A stretch of DNA of 64,000 nucleotides, taken from contig NC_065919.1 of assembly GCF_024586455.1 (NCBI RefSeq), positions 41,702,839 through 41,766,838 of the forward strand. Direction: 5' to 3'. Source of the DNA: Bactrocera neohumeralis (Eukaryota; Arthropoda; Insecta; Diptera; Tephritidae). Each line of letters begins with the position of its first letter. Position 1 is the first letter of the stretch. Under the pieces are notes generated by a model. That model was not told the origin of the DNA. It ran no database searches and worked only from the letters and a program-made list of their open reading frames with translations. Position numbers and translations under genes: made by a program. Positions 43,606 to 55,544 of the stretch are shown here, piece after piece.

Positions 43606-45595
43606 ATTTGTCTTCTTCTTAATGTCCATGTCGTCATATATCTCATACAGCTCATCATTCCATCGGATGCGATATTCGCCGTGGCCAACGCGCAAAGGTC
43701 CATAAATCTTTCGCAGAACTTTTCTCTCGAAAACTCGCAACGTCGACTCATCAGTTGTTGTCATCGTCCAAGCCTCTGCACCATATAGCAGGACGGGAAT
43801 TATGAGTGACTTATAGAGTTTGGTTTTTGTTCGTCGAGAGAGGACTTTGCTTCTCAATTGCCAACCCAATCCGAAGTAGCACCTGTTGGCAAGAGTTATC
43901 CGGCGTTGGATTTCCAGGCTGACATTGTTGGTGGTGTTTACACTGGTTCCAAGATAGACAAAATTATCTACATACAACTTCAAAGTTATGACTGTCAACA
44001 GTGACGTGAGAGCCAAGTCGCGAGTGCGACAACTGTTTTTTTGATGACATGAGATATTTCGTCTTACCATCGTTCACTGCTAGACCAATTTGTTTTGCTT
44101 CCTTGTCCAAGCAGCTCTGAAATCGACGAAGAGGTGGTGTGTGTCGAATCTCCTTTCACGGGTTTTTTCCAAGATTTGGCGCATGGTGAACATATGGTCG
44201 ATTGTTGGTTTGCCAGGTCAAAAGCCACACTGATAAGGTCCAATCAGTTTGTTGACGGTGGGCTTTAATCTTTCACACAATACGCTGGATAGAACCTTAT
44301 ATGCGATGTTGAGGAGGCTGATCCCACGGTAGTTGGTGCAGACTGTGCGATCTCCCTTTTTGTGGATTGGGCATAGCACACTTAAATTCCAATCGTTGGG
44401 CATGCTTTCGTCCGACCATATTTTAAAAGAAGCTGATGCATGCTCCTTATCAGTTCTTCGCCGCCGTGTTTGAATAGATCGACCGGCGATCCATCGGCCC
44501 CTGCCGCTTTGTTGTTCTTCAGGCGGGTAATTGCTTTTCGAACTTCTTCATGGTCGGGTAATGGAACGTCTACTCCATCGTCATCGATTGGGGAATCGGG
44601 TTCGCCTTCTCCTAGTGTTGTACGTTCACTGCTATTGAGCAGGCTGGAGAAGTGATCCCTCCATAATCTAAGTATGCTCTGGGCATCGGTGACTAGATTA
44701 CCTTTGGGGGTTCTACAAGAGTATGCTCCGGTCTTGAGACCTTCTGTAAGCTGCCGCATTTTTTCGTAGAATTTTCGAGCATTACCCCTGTCGGCCAGCT
44801 TATCAAGCTCTTCGTACTCACGCATTTCGGCCCCTTTCTGTTTCTATCTGCAAATGCTTCTCGCTTCCCTCTTCAACTCTCGGTGTCTATCCCATCCCGC
44901 ACGTGTTGTGGCCGATCGTAACGTTGCGAGGTACGCAGTCTGTTTTCTTTTCGCTGCGGACACGGCACTCCTTGTCGTACCAGCTGTTCTTTTGCATTTT
45001 CCGAAAACCAATGGTTTCGGTTGCAGCTGTACGTAAGGTGTTTGAAATGCCGTCCCACAGTTCCCTTATACCGAGTTGTTGACTTGCACATAGCAAGCCG
45101 AGTAGCAAATCGTTCGGCTGTCTGTTGTGATTGCAGCTTCTCGACGTCGAACCATCCTTGGGTTTGTTGACGTGCGTTTTTTGCTGCACAGAGGCGGGAG
45201 GGAATCTTGGCTGCAACAAGATAGTGGTCCGAGTAGATGTTAGGACTTCGGAGCGTACGCATGTCTAGAACACTGGAGACGTGTCTTCCATCTATCACAA
45301 CATGATCGATCTGGTTGTTGACTTTTCGATCCAGGGACAGCCAGGAAGCTTGATGTATTTTCTTGTGCTGGAATCTAGTACTACATATAACCATATTTCG
45401 GGCCCCGGCGAAGTCGATCAGCCTCAACCCATTTGGGGATGTTTCGTCGTGGAGGCTGAATTTACCAACCGTAGTACCAAAGATACCTTCTTTGCCCACC
45501 CTGGCGTTAAAGTCGCCAAGCACGATTTTGACTTCGTGGCGGGGGCAGCTCTCATAAGCGCGCTCCAAGCGCTCATAGAATGTATCTTTGGTCAC
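43606..45595 (-). pseudogene. LINE ORF2: AP endonuclease and partial reverse transcriptase
   Basis: Endonuclease (45595-45180): IVLGDFNARVG with the GDFN metal site, NNQIDHVVIDGRHVSSVLD and NIYSDHYLVAAKI with the C-terminal SDH. Linker with ILRLWRDHFSSLLN. RT fingers: ITRLKNNKAAGADG, MPNDWNLSVLCPIHKKGD and YRGISLLNIAYKVLSSVL, then PYQCGF. Near 44120 the motif A lead-in HHLFVDF is followed by AAWTRKQN, which belongs after YADD. Motifs A to C are therefore deleted. Then FVYLGTSVN, LRSKVLSRRTKTKLYKSLI and LRVFERKVLRKIYGPLRVGH. Several frameshifts (near 44820-44870 and 45000) add to the damage. Confidence 0.82.
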
Positions 45596-45690
45596 TTTGG
45601 ATACTTAGTCAAAGACCGGAAGTCGTGAGCTGCTTGAGACATATGTAAAAGAATCGTTTCTGGCCATCAGAGAACTTACCTCACTTGCGT
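43606..45690 (-). mobile_element. RTE-like LINE, 2 kb, RT core deleted
   Basis: The 3' end is marked by CTTCTTCTT at 43611, joined directly to the RT C-terminal region, so the usual last 250 bp are missing. The 5' end near 45640-45690 is truncated in the endonuclease. It is one continuous copy in the order EN, linker, RT fingers, deletion, RT C-terminus. It is the longest copy of this family in the window. Confidence 0.8.
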
Positions 45691-46247
45691 GAACTTCTAA
45701 ACATGACTCCATCCTCCAATAAACTTCAAGCTAGATGTTTTTAGATCGGAATATTTACATTCCTGTGCGGAGAAACCGAGATAAAAGTAAATGCCTGAGT
45801 AGTGTTAGTGCACACTTTCAACCCTTCTTATATAGTATATAGTGACAGCTGAAATATATGCGTGATTACCAATTGTTGTGTAAAGTATTGTGACACCCTA
45901 CACTTATCCAAACTAACTGCTCCTAAGCTCCTAATCCACTTAGAGTTGTCATCAGTTAAAAGGATAAACTAGGAGATAGTAATTGACAGCGGTTGTTGTC
46001 ACACTTAATGATATTTCCTCATCTTTATGTATGCTCTACACATATTGTATAGACCTACACCCACACATAGAGCACTGTTATATCATGTCCTTCTTAAACA
46101 GTGAGTCATCAGTAATGCAAAGTCGTCCAATACATTTAATTGACATGTCACTATAATAGGTGTCTTTCTCTGAATAAGTTCATTTAGAGACTACATGGTA
46201 ATTTCTGTTTTGTACAACTATAAACTCCTTCTTTAATTACGACAAAC
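45691..46247. other. No gene recognised
   Basis: Non-repetitive by eye, with no coding signal. Confidence 0.45.
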
Positions 46248-46352
46248 TACATCTTCTTCTTAATTGGCGTAGAAACCGCTTAAGCGATTATAGCCGAGTT
46301 AACAACAGCGCGCCAGTCGTTTCTTCTTTTCGCTACGTGGCGCCAATTGGAT
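46248..46352 (-). mobile_element. RTE-like LINE 3' end fragment
   Basis: CATCTTCTTCTTAATTGGCG through CGTGGCGCCAATTGGATAT is the 3' terminus of the same LINE, in minus orientation, truncated after about 100 bp. Confidence 0.8.
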
Positions 46353-47035
46353 ATTTCGACAAACTACATATCAATTTAAATTTCACAAATTACGAAATAG
46401 CATCAACAAATCAGTCAAGAAATGTTTAATTGAGTTATCGTATATCGCGAATCCGAGAAAACTGATATTTCTTAGGTAGAAGAAGTAATCAAAAGAATTT
46501 TATGGAACTTTTACTACGAAATTTCTATAATAACGAAATTTATTAATATACATGGTGTAACAGAGAGTATAATAGTTCTGTTAACAAAATGACGGACACC
46601 AAAAAACACTAGAAATAATATAGTATGTCGGGGCGAGAAAATGGTTAACATCGGTTCAATACTTCTCCTAACCCCCATATACCTGAGAGCAAATTTTTCA
46701 AAAATCGGCGGACTTTATAATATGTAAGTTAAACAACTTTTATTTAATTTTTAATAAAAAAATATTTTTATTATAAAAACGGGTATGGAGTTTGCATCGC
46801 ACTGTCAGCGATCAGTCTAGATCTTCCCCTAGCGCCAATATATGCAACATAATAGTTTCTATGCATTTTGTCTTTACCTCAATAACATTTTGGACACTCA
46901 ATATTTAGTTAAAAAACCAAGTAAGTCTACGACCACAGAAGTTCATAAGATGCCAAATGCCATTGTAAACCCCTTGATTCCTTTGGATAATGCCTCTCGA
47001 ACTCTTACGCAACTTTTCCTATTATACAATAAAGT
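46353..47035. other. AT-rich stretch with a weak family A trace
   Basis: 46560-46720 faintly follows family A (GAGAGTATAATAGTTCTGTTA, given here as GAGAGTATAATAGTTCTGTT; later CAAATTTTTCAAAAATCGGC). The open frame 46842-47132 (+) has no recognised motif and runs into the inverted repeat. Confidence 0.4.
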
Positions 47036-47550
47036 TTGCAACATCTGTCCAGTCAAAATAAACATTCCAGTGTGCATTAATTCCCAACAAGCTGGATTTT
47101 TGTGCAGGCCATTGATGCGTCATTACAAATGACATGTCAAAAGTCGATCCCGCTTGTGCGTTTTTTTATTCGAGGTCAAAGGTCACAAATTTGCGTTTTT
47201 TTTCGTATATCTCTGAAACAATGAGAGCTACCAAAAAATGGTTCAAACAAAATTTGTATACCGTAAAATTGTTTACAAAAAAGATCTCAACACTTTTTCC
47301 TCTACAAAGCATCGCTTTCGAAATATCGTGACTTTAGACTGCAGGAATGTCGTATTTTCGACTATATGTACACATTTCCGCACCACCTCTGAGGTAATGT
47401 ACACGGTGCTTTTTTTTAACATGTTTTCCCCAGTAGGGATACTCCACAATATATTTTGATCTAAAGAATGTAATCGGACACTATTTTATTTATGAAATTA
47501 TTTTTTATTTAAATTTAATGAAAATTTTGACAGGAAGAAAATTACATCAT

Positions 47551-48020
47551 CATTTATCATCAAATTCTTCATAGTCACTCGTTTCTACCTCTTCACTGTC
47601 TTCTTCCTCTTGCTCGATTTGTGTCGACTGCTCCAAGAAGAGAGATATATCAGTTATATTCTCATCAATTTCGAAATAATCTTCATCTGTTGCATTTTAT
47701 TCAATGTTCGTGCAAGATTGGCCTTGACAATAGGTACATACATACCGATGAACAACACAATCCAACTTTTCTGCACCCGTAATTGTTTGCGCAGCCTTTT
47801 TTGCAATTACCAAAAATTGTTCTGAGTAATTTTTCTGGAGCAGATGGCAGTAAAGTCTGGATTGGCTCCAAACTATTATTCATGCATTTCCAGCCCCAAT
47901 CATCAAGATTTAGATCATAGCCACACACAAAGATTCTGGAATATCCCTATTGATATCTTCGAACATCTGAGTAGGTCGATGAAGCAAATGAATTTTGAAC
48001 TTCCCAATTTCTTAGTTATA
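47551..48020 (-). pseudogene. Transposon protein, C-terminal Cys-rich part
   Basis: Reads CGYDLNLDDWGWKCMNNSLE, then PIQTLLPSAPEKLL, then C-x-C-x3-C-x3-C-x-C-x5-C-x3-C spacing in TIFGNCKKGCANNYGC and RKVGLCCSSVC, a CXC/CRC-like zinc-binding arrangement (the first Cys is Gly-Asn-Cys here). After a 1-nt shift it continues into a strongly acidic tail (QEEEDSEEVETSDYEEF) ending at TGA 47551-47553. I have seen this kind of tail in insect repetitive proteins of unknown function. It is truncated upstream by the family B insertion or a deletion. Confidence 0.55.
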
Positions 48021-48038
48021 ATGCTTCTATTACCATTT

Positions 48039-48716
48039 TTATACCCTGAACAAGGTATATTAAGTTTGTCACGAAGTTTGTAACACCCAGAAGGAATCGT
48101 CGGAGACCCTATAAAGTATATATATAAATGATCAGTATGTCGAGCTGAGTCGATTTAGCCATGTCCGTCTGTCTGTCTGTCCGTCTGTCTGTATATATAC
48201 GAACTAGTGCCTCAGTTTTTAAGATATCGTTTTGAAATTTTGCAAACGTCATTTTCTCTTCAAGAAGCTGCTCATTTGTCGGAACGGCCGATATCGGACC
48301 ACTATAACATATAGCTGACATACAAACTGAACGATCGGAATTAAATGCTTGTATGGACAACTTTCACATTTGACAAGATATATTCACCAAATTTGGTATA
48401 TGTTATTTTCTAAGGCAACTTTGTAATCTCCAAGAAAATGTTCAGATCGGACCACTATAGCATATAGCTGCCATACAAACTATATGATCGGAATCAAATG
48501 CTTGTGTGGAAAACTTTCACATTTGACAAGATATATTCACCAAATTTGGTATATGTTATTTTCTAAGGCAACAATGTAATCTCCGAAGAAATTGTTCAGA
48601 TCGGTTAACTATAGCATATAGCTTCCATACAAACTGAACACATAGTTACTAACAGAAATACACCTGTGAAGGGTATTTAGCTTTGGTGCAACCGAAGTTA
48701 ACGTTTTTTCTTGTTT
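48039..48716 (-). repeat. Dispersed repeat family B, inserted in the transposon gene
   Basis: Reverse copy: it starts on the + strand with TTTATACCCTGAACAAGGTA and ends TTAACGTTTTTTCTTGTTT. It has two and a half 154-bp subunits. It separates the N- and C-terminal parts of the minus-strand gene, so it arrived later. Confidence 0.85.
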
Positions 48717-48724
48717 AACTTGAG

Positions 48725-49140
48725 TTTTGACTTAATTGCTCTATTATCGATCGATGGTTCTTTGCAAATATCTTTCAATTCTTGTGAAGTAATATAATCA
48801 CTTTGAGGACGACCGATTTACCTCCACTAATGGTTTTCAGAAATGAATTGTAACAATCACTTTGGTACTTAGCCTCAGCAGCAACTAAGTCATATTCATA
48901 CTGCATGCGGGCAATGACACTTCTTGCTAACTCGTCAGAACGAGTCTGAGTCTCCAGAGTGTATGCTTTATGGCACTGCTTATGTAGCATTACAGATGTT
49001 TTGTCCTTCGAATATTCATCGAATCCATTAGCCCTTTCAGAACTTGAATCCATTAAAGTCTTTAGTACACGATCAACAACCACAATTTCACTTACAGTCA
49101 CATATTCATTGCAAATAAAGCAAACCTCTCACATTTTTAC
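48725..49140 (-). pseudogene. Transposon protein, N-terminal zinc-finger part
   Basis: The minus strand reads VCFICNEYVTVSEIVVVDR, then SERANGFDEYSKDKTSVML and HKQCHKAYTLET. CFIC and HKQC form a C-x2-C...H-x2-C pair typical of N-terminal fingers in transposon proteins. It then jumps to TRSDELARSVIARMQYEYDL and AAEAKYQSDCYNSFL, which suggests an internal deletion. The apparent start ATG is directly followed by TGA, so the original start is broken. Confidence 0.55.
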
Positions 49141-49790
49141 AAAATTTTGTAACAGCACGGTTAAAAAAGAGAATATAATTCACAAACACGTCTATTCACT
49201 ACGAAAAACTGTTTAAAACTGACTGCATTTACTAAAGCTATATTATTCGGGAAAAGCTAGTTTCGACCCGAAAAATGGAGAGTCGCAGATGTTTCTCAAG
49301 GCCAACCGCCCAATAGAATTAGGGTTGGACGATGACTCACTCAGAATTGTATATTTTTCACGTATCTGTGTTTATGGAGCAAATAAAACTATGTTCTTAT
49401 GTTTTTTGCTCAAATTTTTAACCCGATGATGCATACTGGCCACGTATGAGAACATATTCGCGTTTTCTATATTTAAAATAACCATACTTCGAGAACAGTA
49501 CACCGTAGAAGAAAAAGTGTTGAAATCTTTTTTGTAGACAATTTAACGATATACAAATTTAGTTTGAACCATTTTTCGGTAGCTCTCATTGTTTCAGCTA
49601 TATCTATACGCAAACAAACGCACATGTGTGATTTTTAAACTCGAAGAAAGAACAACGCACAAGTGGGAACAATGGGGACTTTTGCAATAATTTGTAATGA
49701 CGCATCCAAGGCCTCACAAAAATGCAGCTTGTTGGAAATTAATGCAAACTTGAGTCATAATTTAGCCTATTTTGACTAGACTACAATGTC

Positions 49791-51590
49791 GGAGAGAAAA
49801 TACAGAAGTAAAGATGTTTCAAGCACGTCAAGTTGGAACTTCTTTTAAGGTTCAAACAGAAGCTGTAGCGTTAGGCACTTCAATTATACTACTCAACAAA
49901 TCTGAAGGAAAAATTTCAATTTTCAGTTGATGTGCTGAGAGGTCTGTAGATATTCTTGAGGTTATCGCTAAATTGGTAATTTTAGTAAAATGTGGTGGTT
50001 TGCCCTAATATACTTGAGTACGACACAAAAATGCTTGACGAAAAATTCTAGTGTTCATGTTCGTTCATTCTTCACATTTTAATTGTACTCCATTTACACA
50101 AAGTTCAACTGAAATTGAAGGCTAATCACAAATCTCAATGCAGATGTTTTTCTCTGGCACTCACATATTACAGCATTAGCCGACCTTGACGAAATAAAAG
50201 TTGATCTAAAGACACCAAGATTTGCCAATAAAGGGTAACAGTCTTATTTACATGAAATAGACAATTAAAATTTTGAAACCACCGTTTTTTGTAAAAAAGT
50301 TAAAATATCCAATTCTGCAAGCGTACTATGGTAGTAATCATAAAACAATTGAACATGAGAAAGTAAATATAATTCCATAGACACAAATTTACATTTAGTA
50401 CATCTTTACTTAATGTGAATTCACACTCTCGGTGGAATTGAACAGGCCGCCAACACAAAGCATAATGCGTAAACAATGCAGTCGCGACTGCCAAATGCAA
50501 TCAGAAAGTTTTGAGCAAAACAAGTGTTTGCCAATATCAATCGATGAAAGAATTTTGCAAAAGTTGGGGAAAATGGAGTTGCATTGGTGGGATGTTGTCG
50601 GCATAACTAAACAATGATGCAACAAAGGCTATGAAACTATAGTTGGACACCACACAATCGTAGATGATAAGCATTTATCTAGCAGAACAAACTGACCCTA
50701 ATGGAATATTTATATCAACGAAACTGAAATACGACAAGACACCCATATATCTCACAGACCCATAATCCCACAGAAGTGTCACAGTAGCGGTTGTGATGGG
50801 GCTAGAAAGAAAATGAAAGAATGTTCTTCTATTATGTAGAATATGTAAATAAAAAAATTGACTGGGTATTTTTTGTAAAGACACACATCTAAACTATTCT
50901 AAACATAATGGTGTCGGCTGGTCCACATATGTATTACCTTCATAAACCATGCGATTTTCAGGAAATTTATTTGAACTTGAAGGCATTACTAGACATACCT
51001 GTATAAATAGATATTACTATATTTGGCACTGTTTATGGCGTAGTCTTACTTCGTGGTAAGACGTGGTGAAATATTGCGAACACTTCATTTGGTAAATGAA
51101 GTGCTTTTCTTTTGTGGTACTTTTGTTTGTTAAACCCCTGGAAACTTTTATTAGGTGTCAGTCGTGACTCTGCAAATAGAAGCCTGGCTAGTATTTTTGT
51201 CATACTGGAAATTGAAGCCGATATTCTCCACTCTAATATTAGCGTTGTAATTTACCTCGAATACTAACACCATGTTCTTCAAATTACACACATACATCAT
51301 TTTTTATGTCGAAGGCAGCTCGATTTGCCAAACGTTGGAGAGTAACGAATCGAACAAACTATACTTGATACTCGTAGCACTTGTGATTCAATATGTCTTC
51401 TGGTGCATACGCATATTGTTATATGTAGATTTTCGGTGTTGGGGAAATATTCATAGGTGCATTTATCATAGCATAAAAAAGTATAAAAAAATCTTTATCT
51501 CGATTTTGGTCAATCAGTTTGAATGACAACTACATATATGCCTTAATAGCCCGATTTGAACAATATCTTCGGAAATCCCAGTGTTGTCTT
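49791..51590. other. No gene recognised
   Basis: 49820-49850 (CAAGCACGTCAAGTTGGAAC) resembles 52525-52545, a shared repeat trace. The open frames 50432-50617 (+) and 51272-51526 (+) have no recognisable motif. The latter starts MFFKLHTYIIFYVEGSSICQ and is hydrophobic, but lacks support as a gene. Confidence 0.35.
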
Positions 51591-51599
51591 GGAAAATAT

Positions 51600-51830
51600 T
51601 GTGAAATAAAAGAGTTTTCCATACTAGTTTGTTATCATTCGGTTTGCCTGGCAGGTATATGCTATAGTGGTCCGATATGGAGAGTTTCAACAAACGAGTA
51701 GTTGTTCAGTAAGAAAAGGATGTTTACAAAATATTAGATCTATATCTCGAAAACTGATGAACATATCGTGTAAATATAGACGAACATGACTAAATCGACT
51801 CAGCTTGTCACTCTGATTATTAATAATTGA
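51600..51830 (+). repeat. Family B 3' fragment
   Basis: TTTGCCTGGCAGGTATATGC, TATAGTGGTCCGATAT, GAACATGACTAAATCGACTC and CTCTGATTATTAATAATTGATC follow the 3' half of family B, degenerate. A matching tail (TGGATCTCTGACG, CCCTGTTCAGAG) sits at 52230-52290, after the maT fragment. Confidence 0.65.
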
Positions 51831-51936
51831 TCATTTCTAGAAGTCCCGTAAACGCAAGATTTAAATTTACTATATATTTTAAAGTATTGAATACTCTAAA
51901 AAACCAAATCGACAGCTGCCAGTTAGGCTTAGTACA

Positions 51937-52126
51937 AATGGAGCGCTACACGATAGAACATCGTGTCTTCATTATTAAATGTTTTAAAAATAATGAAAGC
52001 TTGACGGCAGCATTTCGAAAATTGCATACAAAATATGGTCGAAACAGTATTTTAAATTCGTCAACTGAGAAGAGGTTTTGAAATGGCGGCAAATTAAATC
52101 CTGCGTTAGTTTTGTGACACCCTGTA
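51937..52126 (+). mobile_element. maT-like fragment: N-terminal HTH plus 3' terminus
   Basis: MERYTIEHRVFIIKCFKNNE then SLTAAFRKLHTKYGRN is the start of a maT/Tc1-type transposase. It ends after 48 codons. Then CTGCGTTAGTTTTGTGACAC followed by CCTG and TA at 52125-52126 is the element's terminus. Almost all of the gene has been deleted between them. The insertion splits a family B copy. Confidence 0.6.
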
Positions 52127-52309
52127 TAAATGTGTGCTTTTCAAGAACAAATAATCATAAGAAGAAAAATCATTAATCATAGCTCTAACATTATTGTCGG
52201 CTTAATTTTTAAGCCCGTTGCACTTTATTGGATCTCTGACGTTTCCTTCCAGGTTTGACACTTTTCATGGCAAACTGTACCCTGTTCAGAGTTTAAAGAA
52301 ACAGGATGT

Positions 52310-54545
52310 ATGCATTTATTATTAATGCCCATTTACAAAATATTTTATAAATTAATATTTTTTAGTTACTTTTGCTTTCTTTACATTTTCGAACACATCG
52401 GGCGGTAAAGCAATGGTTTTGAACTCAACCATTCAAACTGGACATGTGAATGATCCCCTCTTTGACATACGTTTGGTGTTTTTGTTGCAGAAACTGAATA
52501 ATTTCATTCACAGCGTGACATGACAGCACGTCAAGTTGAAACCAGAAACCTTTAAAACATTACTCAAGCAAATGAAGTACACAAACTTTTTCCTTTTGCT
52601 TGAATGATTTTCTATGCTTTTTGTTATGAACCATAAGCTGTGCTTTTCAGAATTCAGCTCATTGTGGAACTCTGTTATTGGACGTTACTTGCTGGCCAAA
52701 TATGTAACAAAACTGAACGGATGTTTTCAAAATAACTGACTATTTCAATTCTTTGCTAGAATTGATCTAAATTGAGCTTGCTAAGATATATCTAACCAAC
52801 GCAGTCGGATAGTTAATGCCAATGTTATTTAAACACATGTGCAATATTAGGAATACACATGAAACTATTTGTTAATTGTTGGTAAATAAATTATTAAATT
52901 TTAGTATCGTAAGTAATTTACTAATTGATTTGTGCAGTGAGGCGTTACTGCAACGATAACAATATTTTATAAATACAAAAATAAATAGCTGACTGTAATG
53001 CGGCTTGATTGCAGAGACGACGACTGAATAATTTCTTCAGGTGTTAAATTCTATTTGTGCCTTTTGACTTTGAGAGTCTACTGAAAAGAAATTTAATATG
53101 TATAGCTTAGCTGTTAGACCTTCCCTTCTTTCGCCCAGCGTAGGCTGCACATTGCTTATATTGGTGGTAGTTCTTAATAAAATAAATCTATAGTATTATT
53201 ATATATAACAGTATACTGTTTAAAGCTATAAATATGAAAATTAATTTTATATAAATTTTCATAACTAAATTTAAAGAAAATATATTACAACAGTTAGCAG
53301 ATAAATTTATAAAAAGCTCTAACAAAAATATGAAAAATCTATGAGTCGATATCGAGATTCACTAATAGAAAATAACTTTAAAATATATTGAATGAGAAAT
53401 ATTAAGTAAATACCGTTGCTTTTCGCACTTTCAAACGATAACACCTCTACGAGGTGTGATGAGACAATTGTTTTGCGAATTTCTCGTGATAATAAAAAGC
53501 GCTCATAGAAATAATTTATAAAAAATCGAAGGTTATTAATTTGAATAGACGAACTATACAACTGATTAATGATAAGCCATTATTGTTATTGTTTTAGAAT
53601 TTCTTCCAAACAAACAATAATAAATTGCTATAATGAGAATCTTTAATATGACCCAATAAGTGAACTACTTCACACGTAAATGATACTTCTAAAAAATGAA
53701 TAGTGATTTTTTCATACAGAGCCCATGATAATAAGTTTTATGTTATTGACATTACATTAACATAGCCTGAGCTAATTCTAAACGTTATTTAACTTTGTGT
53801 ATTAACGCTTGTATTGAAATATCTTTCACATGGGAGCGTACATACTAAAGGTTCATCAATATACACTAATTACGGCTAATTAATTAGTATTTCACTCCCT
53901 ACTAAGCTTGATGTGATATAACGTATACGCCATGGCCTGCCTACCTACCGCAATGAATGTATGACGGAATATTTGAGTCACTAATGATGAATTGGCAAAG
54001 AAAATATAACTACTGTAATTAAAAAGGAAAATAAATATTTTATCAACAGTAATTCCAAACAATTTATATCAAAAAAGTCTAATTAAAATCGTTTATTTGT
54101 AGACTTTCTACAAAATTAAGAAACTCTTATCTTCCTCTTTATTTAATCGCTTATGTAGAATCACAAAATTTATGACATATGACGCTATACTATTTATAGT
54201 GTGTTTATTTAAGTTGTGTGTTTGTAGATTTGCACACAAGTTCTTTGTTTACACGTTCCTTTACATTGCACGCACAATAATGTATGTATGTGCTTACAAA
54301 TATACAAATATAGCGTTCAAGCGTCTCTATAATTACTTTTATTTACAATTGTGTTTTATGCCGACATCTGGTAACGTAATTATTGTAGTGCATATCTATG
54401 TTTGTATATGGTGTACATACATATATAGTAATACTGAAGATGTACATATAAGTATATAAGGAGACTCTGCTAAAGTTAGAATAATATTTACTAAACAAAA
54501 AAAAAACAATTGAATTGTGATTAAATGATGTCATATCTTAGGTTA
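52310..54545. other. Long AT-rich stretch, no gene recognised
   Basis: A repeat trace near 52440-52560 is shared with 49830. (TA)/(CATACA) microsatellites lie at 54280-54460. Small frames at 53319-53561 (-) and 54172-54459 (+) are hydrophobic chance frames. Confidence 0.4.
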
Positions 54546-54549
54546 TAAA

Positions 54550-54910
54550 ATACACTGGGGCAAAAAAGCGCACAGAAATTATAATTAGACTGCGCGGATA
54601 AATGATATTTCAAAAATGTATTTTGCTAAGTTGGTAGTACTATCCTTACACCTCAGTAGTGCGTTCCGATTTTATTCAACTTTTGTATTTCTAACCAAAT
54701 TTCGTGTGAGGAATCGGTGCGAATGCTGAAAAATACTAACGGTAATTTAAAAAAACAAATCTACGAGTGGTTCAAAGCCTCTTTGGACATGCTTGATCGT
54801 GCAAATTCGGATCCCATATTCATGCAGAACATCATGTTCTGTAAAAACCCGGCCATACGCTCTCGAGTCCATATATTTGTGTCGGGGTCCTTGAAAAGTC
54901 ATTTATAGAC
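54550..54910 (+). pseudogene. pogo/Tigger-like N-terminal fragment (tentative)
   Basis: KKQIYEWFKASLDMLDRANS then DPIFMQNIMF resembles the second CENP-B-type HTH of Tigger/Jerky proteins (xLYxWFxxxRxxxxPxSxxxLMxKA). The possible terminus TACACTGGGGCAAAAAAG lies at 54550. No catalytic region follows. Confidence 0.35.
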
Positions 54911-55149
54911 AATTTTGGGACATAATATGAATTACCTTCAGGACACTATTTTTGAAATGTTTATTCTGATAACTTCATAGATGTTTGATTTTCATAAAGT
55001 AAAATGAATCAATCAGATGGAATTTAGAATTGTATTACAGGGTTTGTCCGAAAAGTAATAGGACTGATTTCGAAAAAGTATTTGCGTAATTTCATAGATG
55101 TTAAATTTATCAAAATCTGTGATTCATGACATTGTGACAGAGCACTAAT

Positions 55150-55450
55150 CTAACGCAGGATTGCTCTTGCCAACAGGTGCTACTTCGGACTGAGTAGGCA
55201 ATTGGGAAGTAAAGTTCTCTTTCGCCGAACAAAGGTCAAATTCTATAAGACACTCAGTATCCTCGTCCTGCTATATGGTGCAGAGGCATGGACGATGACA
55301 ACATCAGATGAGTCCGCGTTACGAGTTTTCGAAAGAAAAGTTCTGCGGAAGATATATGATCCTTTGCGCATTGGCAACGGCGAATTCTGCAGTGGATGGA
55401 ACGACGAGCTGTATGAGATATATGACGACATTGATACAGTTCAGAGCCAG
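55150..55450 (+). mobile_element. RTE-like LINE fragment, RT C-terminus
   Basis: The + strand encodes SKVLFRRTKVKFYKTLSILV, LLYGAEAWTMTTSDES and RVFERKVLRKIYDPLRIGNG, then WNDELYEIYDDID. It starts at CTAACGCAGGATTGCTCTTG. It is in the opposite orientation to the copies at 43.6 and 3.9 kb. Confidence 0.82.
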
Positions 55451-55544
55451 AAGAATTTCTATAGAAAAACCGGGTAGATATATAAATTTCAACTCTTTTA
55501 AAGTAATGTACTATTTCTGTGTCCATTCTACATTTTGATTGATT

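Larger units (their letters stand above)
47036..49790 (-). mobile_element. Unassigned DNA transposon with about 300-bp inverted ends
   Basis: 47050-47360 and 49480-49780 are inverted copies of each other. Shared landmarks read inward: AGTCAAAATA, GCATTAATT(C/T)CCAACAAGCTG, TGATGCGTCATTACAAAT-like, ACAATGAGAGCTACC(A/G)AAAA and ATGGTTCAAAC(A/T)AAATTTGTAT. Between them lies one minus-strand gene in two pieces. A family B repeat (48039-48716) is inserted between the pieces. Long inverted ends plus a single ORF suggest a cut-and-paste element, but I cannot name the superfamily and no DDE motif survives. Confidence 0.6.

Noticed and set aside
44440..45628. Several + strand open frames of 60-115 codons
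   Set aside because: They are antisense shadows of the minus-strand LINE endonuclease and reverse transcriptase, whose motifs are clear.
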